From Pseudomonadales bacterium (GTDB lineage Bacteria; Pseudomonadota; Gammaproteobacteria; Pseudomonadales; Azotimanducaceae): a stretch of 64,000 nt of DNA. The translations under genes were made by a program, and so were the position numbers. The notes beneath the pieces are model-generated. The model was given only the letters and a program-made list of their open reading frames with translations, was not told the origin of the DNA and did not search any database. Below are positions 1 through 8,486 of this stretch, piece by piece. How positions within the stretch are numbered: position 1 is the stretch's first letter; every line of letters begins with the position of its first letter. The stretch lies in assembly GCA_024234635.1 (NCBI GenBank), contig JACKNX010000003.1, forward strand, positions 62,001-126,000, read 5' to 3'.

Positions 1-409
1 GGGTCTTGTCCATGACGCTGACCAGCGTCTGATAATCGGTCGTGTCTTCGAGCAGCACCGCAATATCCCGTTTCTCGGGCATGCGCCGCTTCAGTTCCTG
101 CAACACCAGGGACAGCTGCTCGTAGTCGTGGCCATTTTCGGTAATCGGCAGGGTCTTGATGGAACCGCCACGACCATCGCCCACCACCAGACGATCCGAA
201 TGCACCGCAATCTCCAGATGCACCTGGTCCGGATCGATCTGCTCGGCACTGCTCCCCGAGGGAAAGTTGAGATCGATCACCGTCGTGTGGGTGAACACCA
301 GTGACAGGAGCAGAACCGGCACCAGCACGATCATCAGATTCATGAACGGCGTTACGTCCAGGTCCGCTTCATCACCCGAGAACCGTTTTGATCGGCGTCG
401 AAAAGCCAT
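1..409 (-). CDS. ExbD/TolR-family protein, 3' end outside window
   Basis: Partial gene: the start (ATG, complement of 407-409) is inside the window and the 3' end is beyond base 1. The protein opens with a short basic cytoplasmic segment, one membrane helix (about residues 20-42) and then a periplasmic domain, the layout of ExbD/TolR stator subunits that pair with ExbB/TolQ to use the proton gradient. It lies 48 bp after the ExbB/TolQ-like gene on the same strand, so both are likely co-transcribed. The helix begins VTPFMNLMIVLVP; in canonical ExbD/TolR an Asp sits where Asn24 is here, so this copy probably cannot carry protons alone and may work with a second ExbD beyond the window edge. Family assignment is firm; exact role is not. 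Confidence 0.85.
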   Translation of the reverse strand, partial: MAFRRRSKRFSGDEADLDVTPFMNLMIVLVPVLLLSLVFTHTTVIDLNFPSGSSAEQIDPDQVHLEIAVHSDRLVVGDGRGGSIKTLPITENGHDYEQLSLVLQELKRRMPEKRDIAVLLEDTTDYQTLVSVMDKT

Positions 410-457
410 GGTCCCGTCCTTTCGCTTGTACTACTCGCTTGCCCAGCCGCCCTGCCG

Positions 458-1117
458 TCAGGCCCGCGCCGCGGCCGGTGCCGCCGGTGCCTGGTCCATC
501 AGGTTCACGAACTTGACCATCGCAATCTCCAGACTTTCCACGATGGAACTGGTCTTGCTCTGCAGCATGGAGTGCGTGAGCAACAACGGAATGGCGACGA
601 TCAGGCCAAACGCCGTGGTATTCATCGCCACTGAAATACTCTGCGAAAGCAGTGCCGCTTTCTCCGCCGGATCGGCGTTCGCCACCGCGGTGAAGGCGGC
701 GATCAGACCAATGATGGTACCCAGCAGTCCCAGCAGCGTGGCGACATTGGCAAATGTCGCCAGGTACGGCGTGCGGCGTTCGATATTCGGGAGGATCTCC
801 AGCAGCCCCTCTTCCATGGCGTACTCGATGTCGGAACGCTCGCGAGTACCCCGGGCGAAACGCGCCACACCGTCGCCAACGATGCGGCTCATCGCGGACG
901 GCGAAGCCTTGGCGGCCTTCATCAGTTCCTGCAGTTTGCCGTTCTGCAACAGCGGCAACATGGCATTGAAATCGCGCTTGTTGATGCGCACCTGATTGGC
1001 CAGGTACACATAGCGTTCCGCCGCGATGGCAATGCCGATGGCCAGCACGATGGCGATGGGGTACATGAACACACCACCATCCTGGAAAAACCCGATTACC
1101 GATGAAAAAAGATCCAT
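458..1117 (-). CDS. MotA/TolQ/ExbB proton channel family protein
   Basis: A 219-residue inner-membrane protein with an N-terminal helix (about 15-35), a cytoplasmic middle part, and two C-terminal helices around 120-145 and 160-185. The segment LGLLGTIIGLIAAF followed by NTTAFGLIVAIPLLL is typical of the TolQ/ExbB/MotA core that surrounds the ExbD/TolR dimer. Length is usual for the family. It sits between a 100-residue exported protein gene and an ExbD-type gene in a long minus-strand operon of TPR proteins, so it probably powers that envelope complex rather than general TonB transport; no TonB gene is seen here. Confidence 0.93.
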   Translation of the reverse strand: MDLFSSVIGFFQDGGVFMYPIAIVLAIGIAIAAERYVYLANQVRINKRDFNAMLPLLQNGKLQELMKAAKASPSAMSRIVGDGVARFARGTRERSDIEYAMEEGLLEILPNIERRTPYLATFANVATLLGLLGTIIGLIAAFTAVANADPAEKAALLSQSISVAMNTTAFGLIVAIPLLLTHSMLQSKTSSIVESLEIAMVKFVNLMDQAPAAPAAARA

Positions 1118-1215
1118 AGTCTTCTCCTTGGATTACCCGACCGGATCCGCCCGCTGGCTCGTCCGATTGCCGAATACATTACCGGCCGCGACGCCGGAGC
1201 TGCCTCGCCCCGCCG

Positions 1216-1518
1216 TTATTGCCCTTTTTTGTCCAGTTGCCCGATTTCATTTCGATACTTCAGTTCCCGGCGATAGGCGCGCGGCTCGAGACGTCGGAAT
1301 ATGTCCGCCTGATCCAGCTCGGCACGCAACTCGAGTGCCGGGCGGGAGGTGGTGTCCTGCCAGGGGAGGATATACAGCACTTTGGGCAGTTCCTGATTGC
1401 CGGAGATCACGGTTTCATCCAGGCGCACGCGGTCGCGCGGCGGCGCATCGGCGGCCTGTGCGATGGGCATCAGATTCGGGAGAATGGCGATCACGAGAAT
1501 GACAATGCGCGCAATCAT
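1216..1518 (-). CDS. small exported protein of the TPR/ExbBD cluster, unknown function
   Basis: A 100-residue protein with a clear signal peptide (hydrophobic residues 4-20, cleavage likely after AQA) and a charged mature part of about 78 residues containing an RRELKYRNEIG segment. I recognise no domain. Its ATG overlaps the stop of the preceding TPR lipoprotein gene by four bases (1515-1518), which argues for translational coupling and for being a real gene. Its place just before the ExbB/TolQ gene suggests a periplasmic accessory part of the same machine. Confidence 0.72.
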   Translation of the reverse strand: MIARIVILVIAILPNLMPIAQAADAPPRDRVRLDETVISGNQELPKVLYILPWQDTTSRPALELRAELDQADIFRRLEPRAYRRELKYRNEIGQLDKKGQ

Positions 1519-2186
1519 GACTCGAGCCTCCTTTCGAGATCCGCCACCCAGCCACGTACACGCTCTTCCGGCCGGGGACTCAATTGCAGGTACTGCCGAT
1601 AGGCGGCAAGCGCTTCATCCAGTCTACCGAGGTAGAGCTCATACAGAATGCCGAGGTTGTAATAGGTGTTCGCGTTTTGTGGAGAAGCCGCCAGACAGCT
1701 CATGTATTTTTCACGTGCCTTCTCGAAATCACCGAGCTTGCGCAGTACTACACCGTATTCATTCAGCGCCACGCAGTTTCCCGGACTTACCGCCACCGCA
1801 TGATCCAGTGCCTCGCCCGCAGCAGTGAGGTTGTCCTCGGAAGTATAGATACGCGCAAGATTTATCCAGGGCCCCGCCAGCGAGGGATTTTTTGCGGTTA
1901 TGTCCAGCAACAGCCGCTTGGCGGAGGCGATGTTGCTCGCCTTGATATCCGCCAGTGCCTGATCGTAGGTGGCGCGCAGGTCGTCCGAAACGCCGCTGGC
2001 CGTCCCGGTGGACTCCACGATCTGAACGGGTGCCTGCGCGCCTTCGGTCACCGGTTGGGTGTCCTGTGACGGCCAGGGGAGCACCCGGGAAACACCGCAG
2101 CCGGATAGCGCGACGAGCAGACAGCCGAGCCACAGCGCGCGTGCGCAGGCAGGGCGCACGTCAGTTGATGGCTTCAACATAAGCAA
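1515..2186 (-). CDS. TPR-repeat lipoprotein
   Basis: About 223 residues with a lipoprotein signal (LLVALSGC lipobox, Cys near residue 29) and TPR repeats from about 70 to 220, including ALADIKASNIASAKRLLLDI and NTYYNLGILYELYLGRLDEA. TPR arrays usually mediate protein-protein contacts; a lipid anchor would place it on the periplasmic face of a membrane. The ATG chosen overlaps the upstream gene by 26 bases; a GTG at 2157-2159, just past that gene's stop, is a possible alternative start. Same operon as the other TPR genes and the ExbB/ExbD pair. Confidence 0.85.
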   Translation of the reverse strand: MLMLKPSTDVRPACARALWLGCLLVALSGCGVSRVLPWPSQDTQPVTEGAQAPVQIVESTGTASGVSDDLRATYDQALADIKASNIASAKRLLLDITAKNPSLAGPWINLARIYTSEDNLTAAGEALDHAVAVSPGNCVALNEYGVVLRKLGDFEKAREKYMSCLAASPQNANTYYNLGILYELYLGRLDEALAAYRQYLQLSPRPEERVRGWVADLERRLES

Positions 2187-4941
2187 CCTCGATTTCCTTC
2201 TTGTCGAACCGCGCCGGCATCAGTCGGCCGAGTTCATCGAACGATTTCCTCACCCACTCGTCGTACACGCCCTGCCAGCTTCGCTGCATGTTGAGCTCGT
2301 GCAGGGAAATGGCTTTCTCTTCGAAGGGGTAAGCCTGTTCTTCAAGCAGGAGGTCATACTCTTCCAGCTCCGTCGCCGACAGATTGCGTGGTCGCTCCGA
2401 TGCCATGATGGAGCGCGCCAGTGCCGTGTAGAGGTCGGCGATCTGGAACGTGGTTGCCGTCAGGACATCCTGCACCTGGTAGCCGGCGACGCGCTCGAAT
2501 CCATCAACCGCCTTCCTGAGTGCGGCCTGCTTTGCCTTCAGACTCTTTGCCAGCGGCGCCTTGATGGCAATGGCATCGAACGCCTGTCGGTTCTCCAGCG
2601 ACAGCGCCAGATCCGCCATGGCGGTGAGCGTGGTGGTGCGCGGCGTGTTACTCGCCTTGTTGCGCGTCCAGGTGCGCACCATCTCCTGCCGCCACTGCTT
2701 CTGCGCACTGGCGTTGTTGAGCTGGCCATACAGCGTTTCGAGCTGGTGCATCGCCTCGAACCGCTGTTCGTACGGCAGTTGGTACGACTTGGCGTAAACG
2801 GCGAACTCCTTGGTCGCAGCGACGATTTCGCCACCGGCGAGGAACAGCTCCGCGGCACGGTACGTCGACTGCCGCCTGACTTCCGCGTCCACGGAGGACT
2901 CGGCAAGGCGCTTCAGTTCGCCAGCCGCGGCAAGGCCATCGCCGCTCTTTTCGTACATTCCCGCCAGCCGGATGCCCGCATCTTCCATCAGCGGGTGCTT
3001 CGGGTATCGGCTGCGCAGCTCCGACAGAAGCGACGCCGCGCCTCGTGTATCACCCTGTTTCTCCATCAGGGCGACTGCGTCAAACGCGCCGCGGATGGCG
3101 GTTTCGGAGTTGGGATCGATCTCGGCCAGTCGCAGATAGTGTTCCCGCGCCGCCGCCGCATCCTCGCCGTCCTCGGCCTGTTCGCCCTGCTTGTACACCG
3201 CTGCGAGCAGACTCTCGTTTGTGCGCGCTCTGAGTTCCTTGTCGCGGGCGATGGCCAGCAACTCACGGTACGACTGTTCGGCACCTGCGTAGTCGCCCGC
3301 TTCGAAACGTGCATGCCCCACAATGGCCAGGGCGGACTCGCGAATGGGTCTATCTGCCTGCGGCCAGGTGGTCAGCAGATTAACCGCCACGTCCGACGCA
3401 AGGGCGTAGTCCTGCAATTCGTAAAGGCTGCTTGCCGCCGCCGCCTGAACCGCAACCGCACGCGGGTCATCGCGATGGTTCATCGCAAACGCCATCTGCG
3501 CATCGATCTGCAAACGACGCGCAAGTTCCGCGCTTTCGCCCTGCTGCCCCTGCCGGATTCGATCCAGCCCCAGGATGACAGCGTAGCCGGCATCCGCGGC
3601 CTCGGGCGCGTCCGGATAGTCCGCCTCGAGCCTCTGATAGGTGGTTACCGCCCGCTGATGGTCGCCGGCGTCGGTGTAGAGATCACCCAACAGGTACAGC
3701 CGCCGCGAGGCATCCTCACTGTCCGGGAAGGTCTGCAGCAGCTCTTCGTACCAGTGTGCAGCGGCCAGGTAGTCTTCGTTCGTAGCCTTGTTGGACTTCG
3801 CCAGCTTCTGAACCGCCGCGTGGCTGTTGGTGGCCAGTGTGCCAAGGTACTCTTTCAGCACCGGCGCATACCTGGCACGCACTTCACCCTCGTGCTGCGC
3901 CCAGAACGGACTGGCGATCCCGAACAACGCCACAAAATCTTCCTTGCCCTTCTCCGCGTCGGTGGGGAAATCCGCGCCGGCCAGGATGCGGATCACTTCC
4001 TGCTGCGCTGCGGGTGCATGGACATCCAACGGGTTGCGCTGGACAAATTCCTTCCAGGTAGCGACCGCGTCGGTATACCGCTCCTTGGTGACGTAGTCTT
4101 CCGCCAGTCGGGCATAGACACGATGCTGCCACGGCGGGTTGCCAAGTACCGCCATGCTGTCGGCAAGGGTGCGCGGTCCTTCCTCGTAGCCGAGCGCAAG
4201 AACGGTTACCCGCAAGGTATCGTCCAGCAATTCACTCTCCGCGCGGCTGAGCTCCCTGCCTTCGTCGCCTAGCGTACCGATGAGCGCGTAGAAATGACTC
4301 AGCGCCGCGTCAAGCGAACTCAACTTGAATTCAGACCAGCCGAGCATGTAGAGCGCGTTGCGATAGAACGGCGTCTCATCACCCGCGGCCACGACCATCT
4401 CATAATCGCTGGCGGCCTGATCGTAGCGGCTGCCCGAAAAGTGGATCTCCGCGCGCCGGAAGTATGCCTCGGTGGCATGCCCGCTGGCAGGATGCCCGGA
4501 CAACAGGGAGTCCAGATAGCGAAGCGAGCTGGCTGTATTGCCCGCAAGATCGTAGGCGCGCGCCAGCTGATACGTAATTTCCTCACGGCCTTCACCGGGA
4601 TCGGTAGCCAGCAGCGCTTCGTAGCGACGAATGGCGGCCTCGTAAGGCTGACGATCGCCACGCGCATCCGCATCCTCGCCCGCTTCCATCGAAAGTTCGG
4701 CCATGCGCCTGCCCACGGCCTGATTGGTACGCGCATCGAGCCGCCCTTCCACCCGGGCATAGGCGTCGAGGATCTCTTTGTGCGTGGGAACGGCCGGTTC
4801 CGCCACGTCCACGTCGGCTACCGGCAACCGGGCAATGGTGCGTCGCAACGACGTTGTATCGTTGCCACCACCCTCATCGGTCGACGCACACCCACCAGCG
4901 ACGATGCTGGCTACCATCAGCGTCAGCAATCCGCGCTTCAT
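2161..4941 (-). CDS. large TPR-repeat lipoprotein (AgmU/GltD-like by size and layout)
   Basis: A 926-residue protein with a lipoprotein signal (VAGGC, Cys at residue 18) followed by tetratricopeptide-type helical repeats over nearly its whole length, for example RLYLLGDLYTDAGDHQRAVT and AALSHFYALIG. It overlaps the upstream 617-residue TPR gene by four bases (4938-4941), so the two are probably translated together. Large periplasmic TPR proteins next to TolQ/TolR-type motors are a hallmark of Agl/Glt-type envelope machines and of some TonB-accessory clusters; which of these applies here is inference. No catalytic motif was noticed. Confidence 0.85.
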   Translation of the reverse strand: MKRGLLTLMVASIVAGGCASTDEGGGNDTTSLRRTIARLPVADVDVAEPAVPTHKEILDAYARVEGRLDARTNQAVGRRMAELSMEAGEDADARGDRQPYEAAIRRYEALLATDPGEGREEITYQLARAYDLAGNTASSLRYLDSLLSGHPASGHATEAYFRRAEIHFSGSRYDQAASDYEMVVAAGDETPFYRNALYMLGWSEFKLSSLDAALSHFYALIGTLGDEGRELSRAESELLDDTLRVTVLALGYEEGPRTLADSMAVLGNPPWQHRVYARLAEDYVTKERYTDAVATWKEFVQRNPLDVHAPAAQQEVIRILAGADFPTDAEKGKEDFVALFGIASPFWAQHEGEVRARYAPVLKEYLGTLATNSHAAVQKLAKSNKATNEDYLAAAHWYEELLQTFPDSEDASRRLYLLGDLYTDAGDHQRAVTTYQRLEADYPDAPEAADAGYAVILGLDRIRQGQQGESAELARRLQIDAQMAFAMNHRDDPRAVAVQAAAASSLYELQDYALASDVAVNLLTTWPQADRPIRESALAIVGHARFEAGDYAGAEQSYRELLAIARDKELRARTNESLLAAVYKQGEQAEDGEDAAAAREHYLRLAEIDPNSETAIRGAFDAVALMEKQGDTRGAASLLSELRSRYPKHPLMEDAGIRLAGMYEKSGDGLAAAGELKRLAESSVDAEVRRQSTYRAAELFLAGGEIVAATKEFAVYAKSYQLPYEQRFEAMHQLETLYGQLNNASAQKQWRQEMVRTWTRNKASNTPRTTTLTAMADLALSLENRQAFDAIAIKAPLAKSLKAKQAALRKAVDGFERVAGYQVQDVLTATTFQIADLYTALARSIMASERPRNLSATELEEYDLLLEEQAYPFEEKAISLHELNMQRSWQGVYDEWVRKSFDELGRLMPARFDKKEIEVAYVEAIN

Positions 4942-6791
4942 CGGCTGTCCTCCGCCATGGCAAGCTGATCGCTGGCCTGGGCGATCGCCACGCGGGTCAT
5001 GAACAAGTACTGTTCGATCCGCTTCGCCTGCTCGGCCATATGCTGCTGCAACAGATCACCCAACGCGATCTCGCGATCATGAATGGCCGCATTCACCCGT
5101 TCACTGAGCAATGTGGCGCGCGCCCGGTATTCTGCCAGGTCCGCTTCCACACCTTCACGATGTTCCGCGGCTGCCCGTCGAACGCGCCCGACACTTGCAT
5201 CGACCTCGGCAAGCGACTCGTCAAGGTCCTGACCCTGACGCACGAGTTGCCAGCGTCGATTCGGATAGTCATCAGCCAACTGGAAAAACAGTGCGCCGAG
5301 GAGGCGGTTCACCCGGTCCAGCAAGGCCCCGGTCTGTGCGGGTGGCGACGATGCAAGCTCTTCCCGCATGGCCAGCAGCCTGCGTATGGAGGCTGCCTCC
5401 TCGTCAGTGGCAACCGAGAGCATCCAGGATTCGTCCATCGTCGGCGGCGCGCTATCGAGCGCCGCGGCCCGATCGGTGAGCCGGTTGCGTTCGTCCCGCA
5501 TGGCCGTGGCCTGGTCCAGCACACCACTGTCGGCAAGCGCGTGACTGAGTTCCTGCGCACGCTCTGCCTGGCGACGCGATACCTGTTCATAGATATCGAG
5601 CGTATCCGGCACGCTACCAAGCCACTGCGCCATTTCGTGCAGTGTGCGCCATTCATCAACAAGCGTCTGTACGTCGCCTGCACTCAGCCAGCCCAACCAC
5701 TCATCGCGACCGAGCAGGTCACCTGCTTCACGGGTGAGATCGGCCAGACCGGCTTCCACGGAGCCGGAGCTGGCGAGCGCCCGCATGAGACGATTCACCC
5801 AGGCGGCATCCGCGGATTGCCTGCGCACGGTGGTCAGATCGAGCAGGTGCTGCTCGTATTCACGCTCCGAGGTCTGGAAATGCGCCAGAACCAGACCGGG
5901 TTCGCTCATCCCCTGCAGGGCCATGGGAAAGCCGAGCCGGGCCAGCGAAATGCTGGGCTGCCAGCCACCTTGCTGCCGCAGCGTCAGCCAGATGCGGGCC
6001 GCCAGTTCATAGTCTTTCTGGTCCATGGCGAGCGAACCATAGGTCGCCAGGGCAGAATCGCGATAGCGGCTGCTGCCGGGCAGGTCATCGAGAATGGTGC
6101 GGGCGTCTTCCAGCGCCTGGGCATCCCGCGACAGATACGCCCGTGCCAGGCGACCGCGCTGCCGCAGATCGCGAACTTCCTGCGCGTTGCCAGGCATTCC
6201 CTCCAGCACCCTGAATACGTCCGCCGCTTCAGCGCCATGGCCGGCATCGCGCAGGGCGACGCCGAAGTTGTACAACGCGTACGCGCGATAGGGTTCGCTG
6301 TCCGAGATGCCGTCAATGATCGCGCCAGCCCGGGCGTACTCACCACGCCGCGTAAGCAGGTCCGCATGCATGAAAGCCACCTCGGGATGCATGTCGGTTT
6401 TCAACGCCGACTGCGCCGCTTCCAGCTCGGTGAGCACGGTTTCCAGGCGATCCCAGTTCTGTTGCCTGTGATAGAGACGGGCCAGGTGAAAATCGAGGCG
6501 AAGTCTGTCCAGATCCGTCAGCGCCTGCGCCGGCACCGAATCGAACACCTTCAAGGCATAGTCGACCATGCCCTGTTCAAACGCGAGACTGCCTCTGGCG
6601 AGATCGAACTTGACCCGCTCGTTGCCTATGCGGCCCTGACGCTCCGCCACCAGAACGTCCACCAGCGCCGCGGGATAGTCCTGCTGGTAATAGTCGAACA
6701 GCGCCGAACGGTAGGTCAGCTCCTCGACAGACAGCGGCTCACCGACGGCGGCGGAACACGAAAGGAACAGTTCACACAGGAAACGAAACAT
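4938..6791 (-). CDS. exported TPR-repeat protein
   Basis: A 617-residue protein with a short N-terminal signal-like segment (MFRFLCELFLSCSAAVG) and TPR-like helix pairs in the first 300 residues (DYALKVFDSVPAQALTDLDR, AYALYNFGVALRDAGHGAEA). The C-terminal half (about 400-617) is rich in long charged helices with coiled-coil character. It follows a small exported protein gene by 12 bp and overlaps the next TPR lipoprotein gene by 4 bp. Probably periplasmic and part of the same complex; no enzyme motif seen. Confidence 0.82.
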   Translation of the reverse strand: MFRFLCELFLSCSAAVGEPLSVEELTYRSALFDYYQQDYPAALVDVLVAERQGRIGNERVKFDLARGSLAFEQGMVDYALKVFDSVPAQALTDLDRLRLDFHLARLYHRQQNWDRLETVLTELEAAQSALKTDMHPEVAFMHADLLTRRGEYARAGAIIDGISDSEPYRAYALYNFGVALRDAGHGAEAADVFRVLEGMPGNAQEVRDLRQRGRLARAYLSRDAQALEDARTILDDLPGSSRYRDSALATYGSLAMDQKDYELAARIWLTLRQQGGWQPSISLARLGFPMALQGMSEPGLVLAHFQTSEREYEQHLLDLTTVRRQSADAAWVNRLMRALASSGSVEAGLADLTREAGDLLGRDEWLGWLSAGDVQTLVDEWRTLHEMAQWLGSVPDTLDIYEQVSRRQAERAQELSHALADSGVLDQATAMRDERNRLTDRAAALDSAPPTMDESWMLSVATDEEAASIRRLLAMREELASSPPAQTGALLDRVNRLLGALFFQLADDYPNRRWQLVRQGQDLDESLAEVDASVGRVRRAAAEHREGVEADLAEYRARATLLSERVNAAIHDREIALGDLLQQHMAEQAKRIEQYLFMTRVAIAQASDQLAMAEDSR

Positions 6792-6803
6792 GATTTTCCA
6801 TAA

Positions 6804-7349
6804 TCATTCGACAACCGTTGCACTGAAGTCCGGCTGATGGCTCGCGGTTGCATCCGCGATGTTGAGTTGAATGAACGTAGGCTCGAACGCCTTTTCGAAA
6901 TCCACACTGGTCGCCCGGCGAAAATCACGCCCTTCCGGCCCGCGGCCTACAAAGTACGCCGTGAGCTGATTGTCACCCTGCTTCACATTGCCCAGGTACA
7001 CGCGCTGAACGCCACCGCGTACCAGCGCATCGGCCTGACGCTCGGTATACAGGTGATGAGCAATTTGTTTGCCGTTCAGCTCGAGGGTCACCGAATCAAG
7101 CTGGAAAAATTCGCCCACATCCACGGCCAGGTAAACCGACATCTGCGATGACGCCGGAAACAGCAGGTCTTCTTCCAGAATGACCAGATCGCGCTTCAAC
7201 TCCGCCATATCGAGTTTCATCTGACCGAGGTCGCCTGCCAGCGACGTGTCCTCGGCCATCACGGGCGACGACACGGCGAGCAACGCCACCACAAGCCCGG
7301 CAGCCGCCCGCCGACCCGATCCGAGACAAACACCGACCGATTGTTTCAT
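6804..7349 (-). CDS. exported protein of unknown function in TPR/ExbBD operon
   Basis: Reading from the ATG at 7347-7349 gives 181 residues with a signal peptide (GLVVALLAVSSPVMA) and a mature part beginning with a short helical region (MKLDMAELKRDLVILEEDL) followed by a probable beta-rich domain. I preferred this start because AGGA lies 8 bases upstream; an earlier ATG at 7407-7409 overlaps the stop of the thioredoxin-like gene and would add 20 basic residues before the signal. I recognise no family. Its conserved-looking position between the thioredoxin-like gene and the TPR genes suggests a periplasmic subunit. Confidence 0.75.
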   Translation of the reverse strand: MKQSVGVCLGSGRRAAAGLVVALLAVSSPVMAEDTSLAGDLGQMKLDMAELKRDLVILEEDLLFPASSQMSVYLAVDVGEFFQLDSVTLELNGKQIAHHLYTERQADALVRGGVQRVYLGNVKQGDNQLTAYFVGRGPEGRDFRRATSVDFEKAFEPTFIQLNIADATASHQPDFSATVVE

Positions 7350-7405
7350 CGCAGCAATCCTGTTCTCCGTGCGCCGATGGGAATCGGCGACGCCACGTAC
7401 TGTGC

Positions 7406-7894
7406 TCATTCCCTGATGAGTTCCCTGACGACGGCAACATAGCGCTCTTCGTCGCCCGGTTTGTAGCCACGGTGTAAAAACCGCATATTGCCATCGCGGT
7501 CGACGACCACGGTACTCGGCATGGCTTTCAGGTCATAGAGTTTACTGACCTTTTGCGCATCATCGAGCAGTATCGGGAATGTCACCCCGGTTTTTGTGGC
7601 CAGGGCCTGAGCGGGTGCCGCCTCCCCCTCCACGTTGACGCCGACGATCGTGAATCCCGTGTCCTGGTAACGCTTGTAGAGTCGATCCAGCACCGGCATC
7701 TCCTGCCGACAGGGACCACACCACGTTGCCCAGAAGTTGATGAGTACAACCTGACCACGCAAGTCTTCAAGGCGCACATTGCTGCCGTCGAGGCTCTTGA
7801 GGGTGAAGTCCGGTGCGGCCTGAACAGCCGTACCCGCGAAAACTGGAAGCGGCAACAACGCCGTCAGAAACAAGAGTGCGAATAGTCGGCGCAC
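7406..7894 (-). CDS. TlpA/ResA-family periplasmic thiol-disulfide protein
   Basis: A 162-residue thioredoxin-fold protein with a signal peptide ending near VFAGTAVQA, then APDFTLKSLDG, the redox motif WCGPC, and the cis-proline region AMPSTVVVDRDG. These are standard for TlpA/ResA/AhpC-TSA-type periplasmic reductases that keep cysteines of client proteins reduced. Start is GTG, supported by an AGGAGG six bases upstream. It is the first gene of the minus-strand operon that continues into the TPR and ExbB/ExbD genes, so it may service the cysteines of that complex or simply share the promoter. Confidence 0.93.
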   Translation of the reverse strand: MRRLFALLFLTALLPLPVFAGTAVQAAPDFTLKSLDGSNVRLEDLRGQVVLINFWATWCGPCRQEMPVLDRLYKRYQDTGFTIVGVNVEGEAAPAQALATKTGVTFPILLDDAQKVSKLYDLKAMPSTVVVDRDGNMRFLHRGYKPGDEERYVAVVRELIRE

Positions 7895-8486
7895 CTGGCC
7901 CTCCTGCCGACCGCGTCGAAGGCGGTCCGTCGAACGGACACCGATGCGGTCTCCGTCTCAGCCCGGTGCTGCTTTCACCGGCCCGACAATGCAAGCTAGT
8001 TGCCTGCGGTCGCTGAATCGGCGCGCACGCGCCCTTCAGCACCCTGCTGATCTGTCGCCGGCATTCAGGCTTGTTCGGGTCCGGTCGCTTCCGTGCCTAC
8101 GGAAGTCCGGATCCCACCGGGGTCCCATGGACTGATCCGATGCAAGCCGCCGGGGCCTGCCACCGGTAGTCACTTACCCGTAGCGGGCAAACAGTGCGCC
8201 GTCGGAACACACCTGGTGAAGACAACTGCAATACATCCCCTTGCCTTTCACCCGTTCGAATTCCCTTCAAACCAGCGTCCCTTCCTGCTGGGTATTCCGA
8301 ACTGCCGGCTGACACCGTTCATGCACTTCCTGTTACAGCGGTAAGCCATTCCCTGGTTACCGGTCAGCGGTGCTCTGGAATCCTTCCAAGCGACCGCCGA
8401 CAGGACAACGTTACTGGGTAAGTGTTTGTAAGAATGCGGCGCCGATCACGTTTCAAGAATAGACACGGATTGCCGATCGGCGAGGG
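7895..8486. other. 592-bp non-coding region with a long palindrome
   Basis: This stretch lies upstream of the thioredoxin/TPR/ExbBD operon and downstream of apbE, both minus strand. No convincing gene is seen. It should contain the operon promoter, but I could not pick one with confidence. The strongest structure is an imperfect palindrome at 8077-8115: outer arms GGGTCCGG and CCGGATCCC, inner perfect arms CTTCCGT (8088-8094) and ACGGAAG (8099-8105) around a GCCT loop. A short CCCG-TAG-CGGG hairpin lies further along near 8180. Confidence 0.5.

Noticed and set aside
2059..4272. A 737-codon open frame on the plus strand opposite the TPR lipoprotein gene.
   Set aside because: It is antisense to a well-supported gene with TPR repeats and a lipobox, has no recognisable domain, and long antisense frames are common in GC-rich DNA.
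4854..6803. A 649-codon plus-strand open frame.
   Set aside because: Same reason: shadow of the 617-residue TPR protein gene, with arginine/histidine-rich composition and no domain.
8130..8200. Possible cobalamin riboswitch: AAGCCGCCGGGGCCTGCC resembles a B12 box.
   Set aside because: The conserved core expected before it is missing, it points away from the nearest downstream gene on that strand, and no B12 gene is near.
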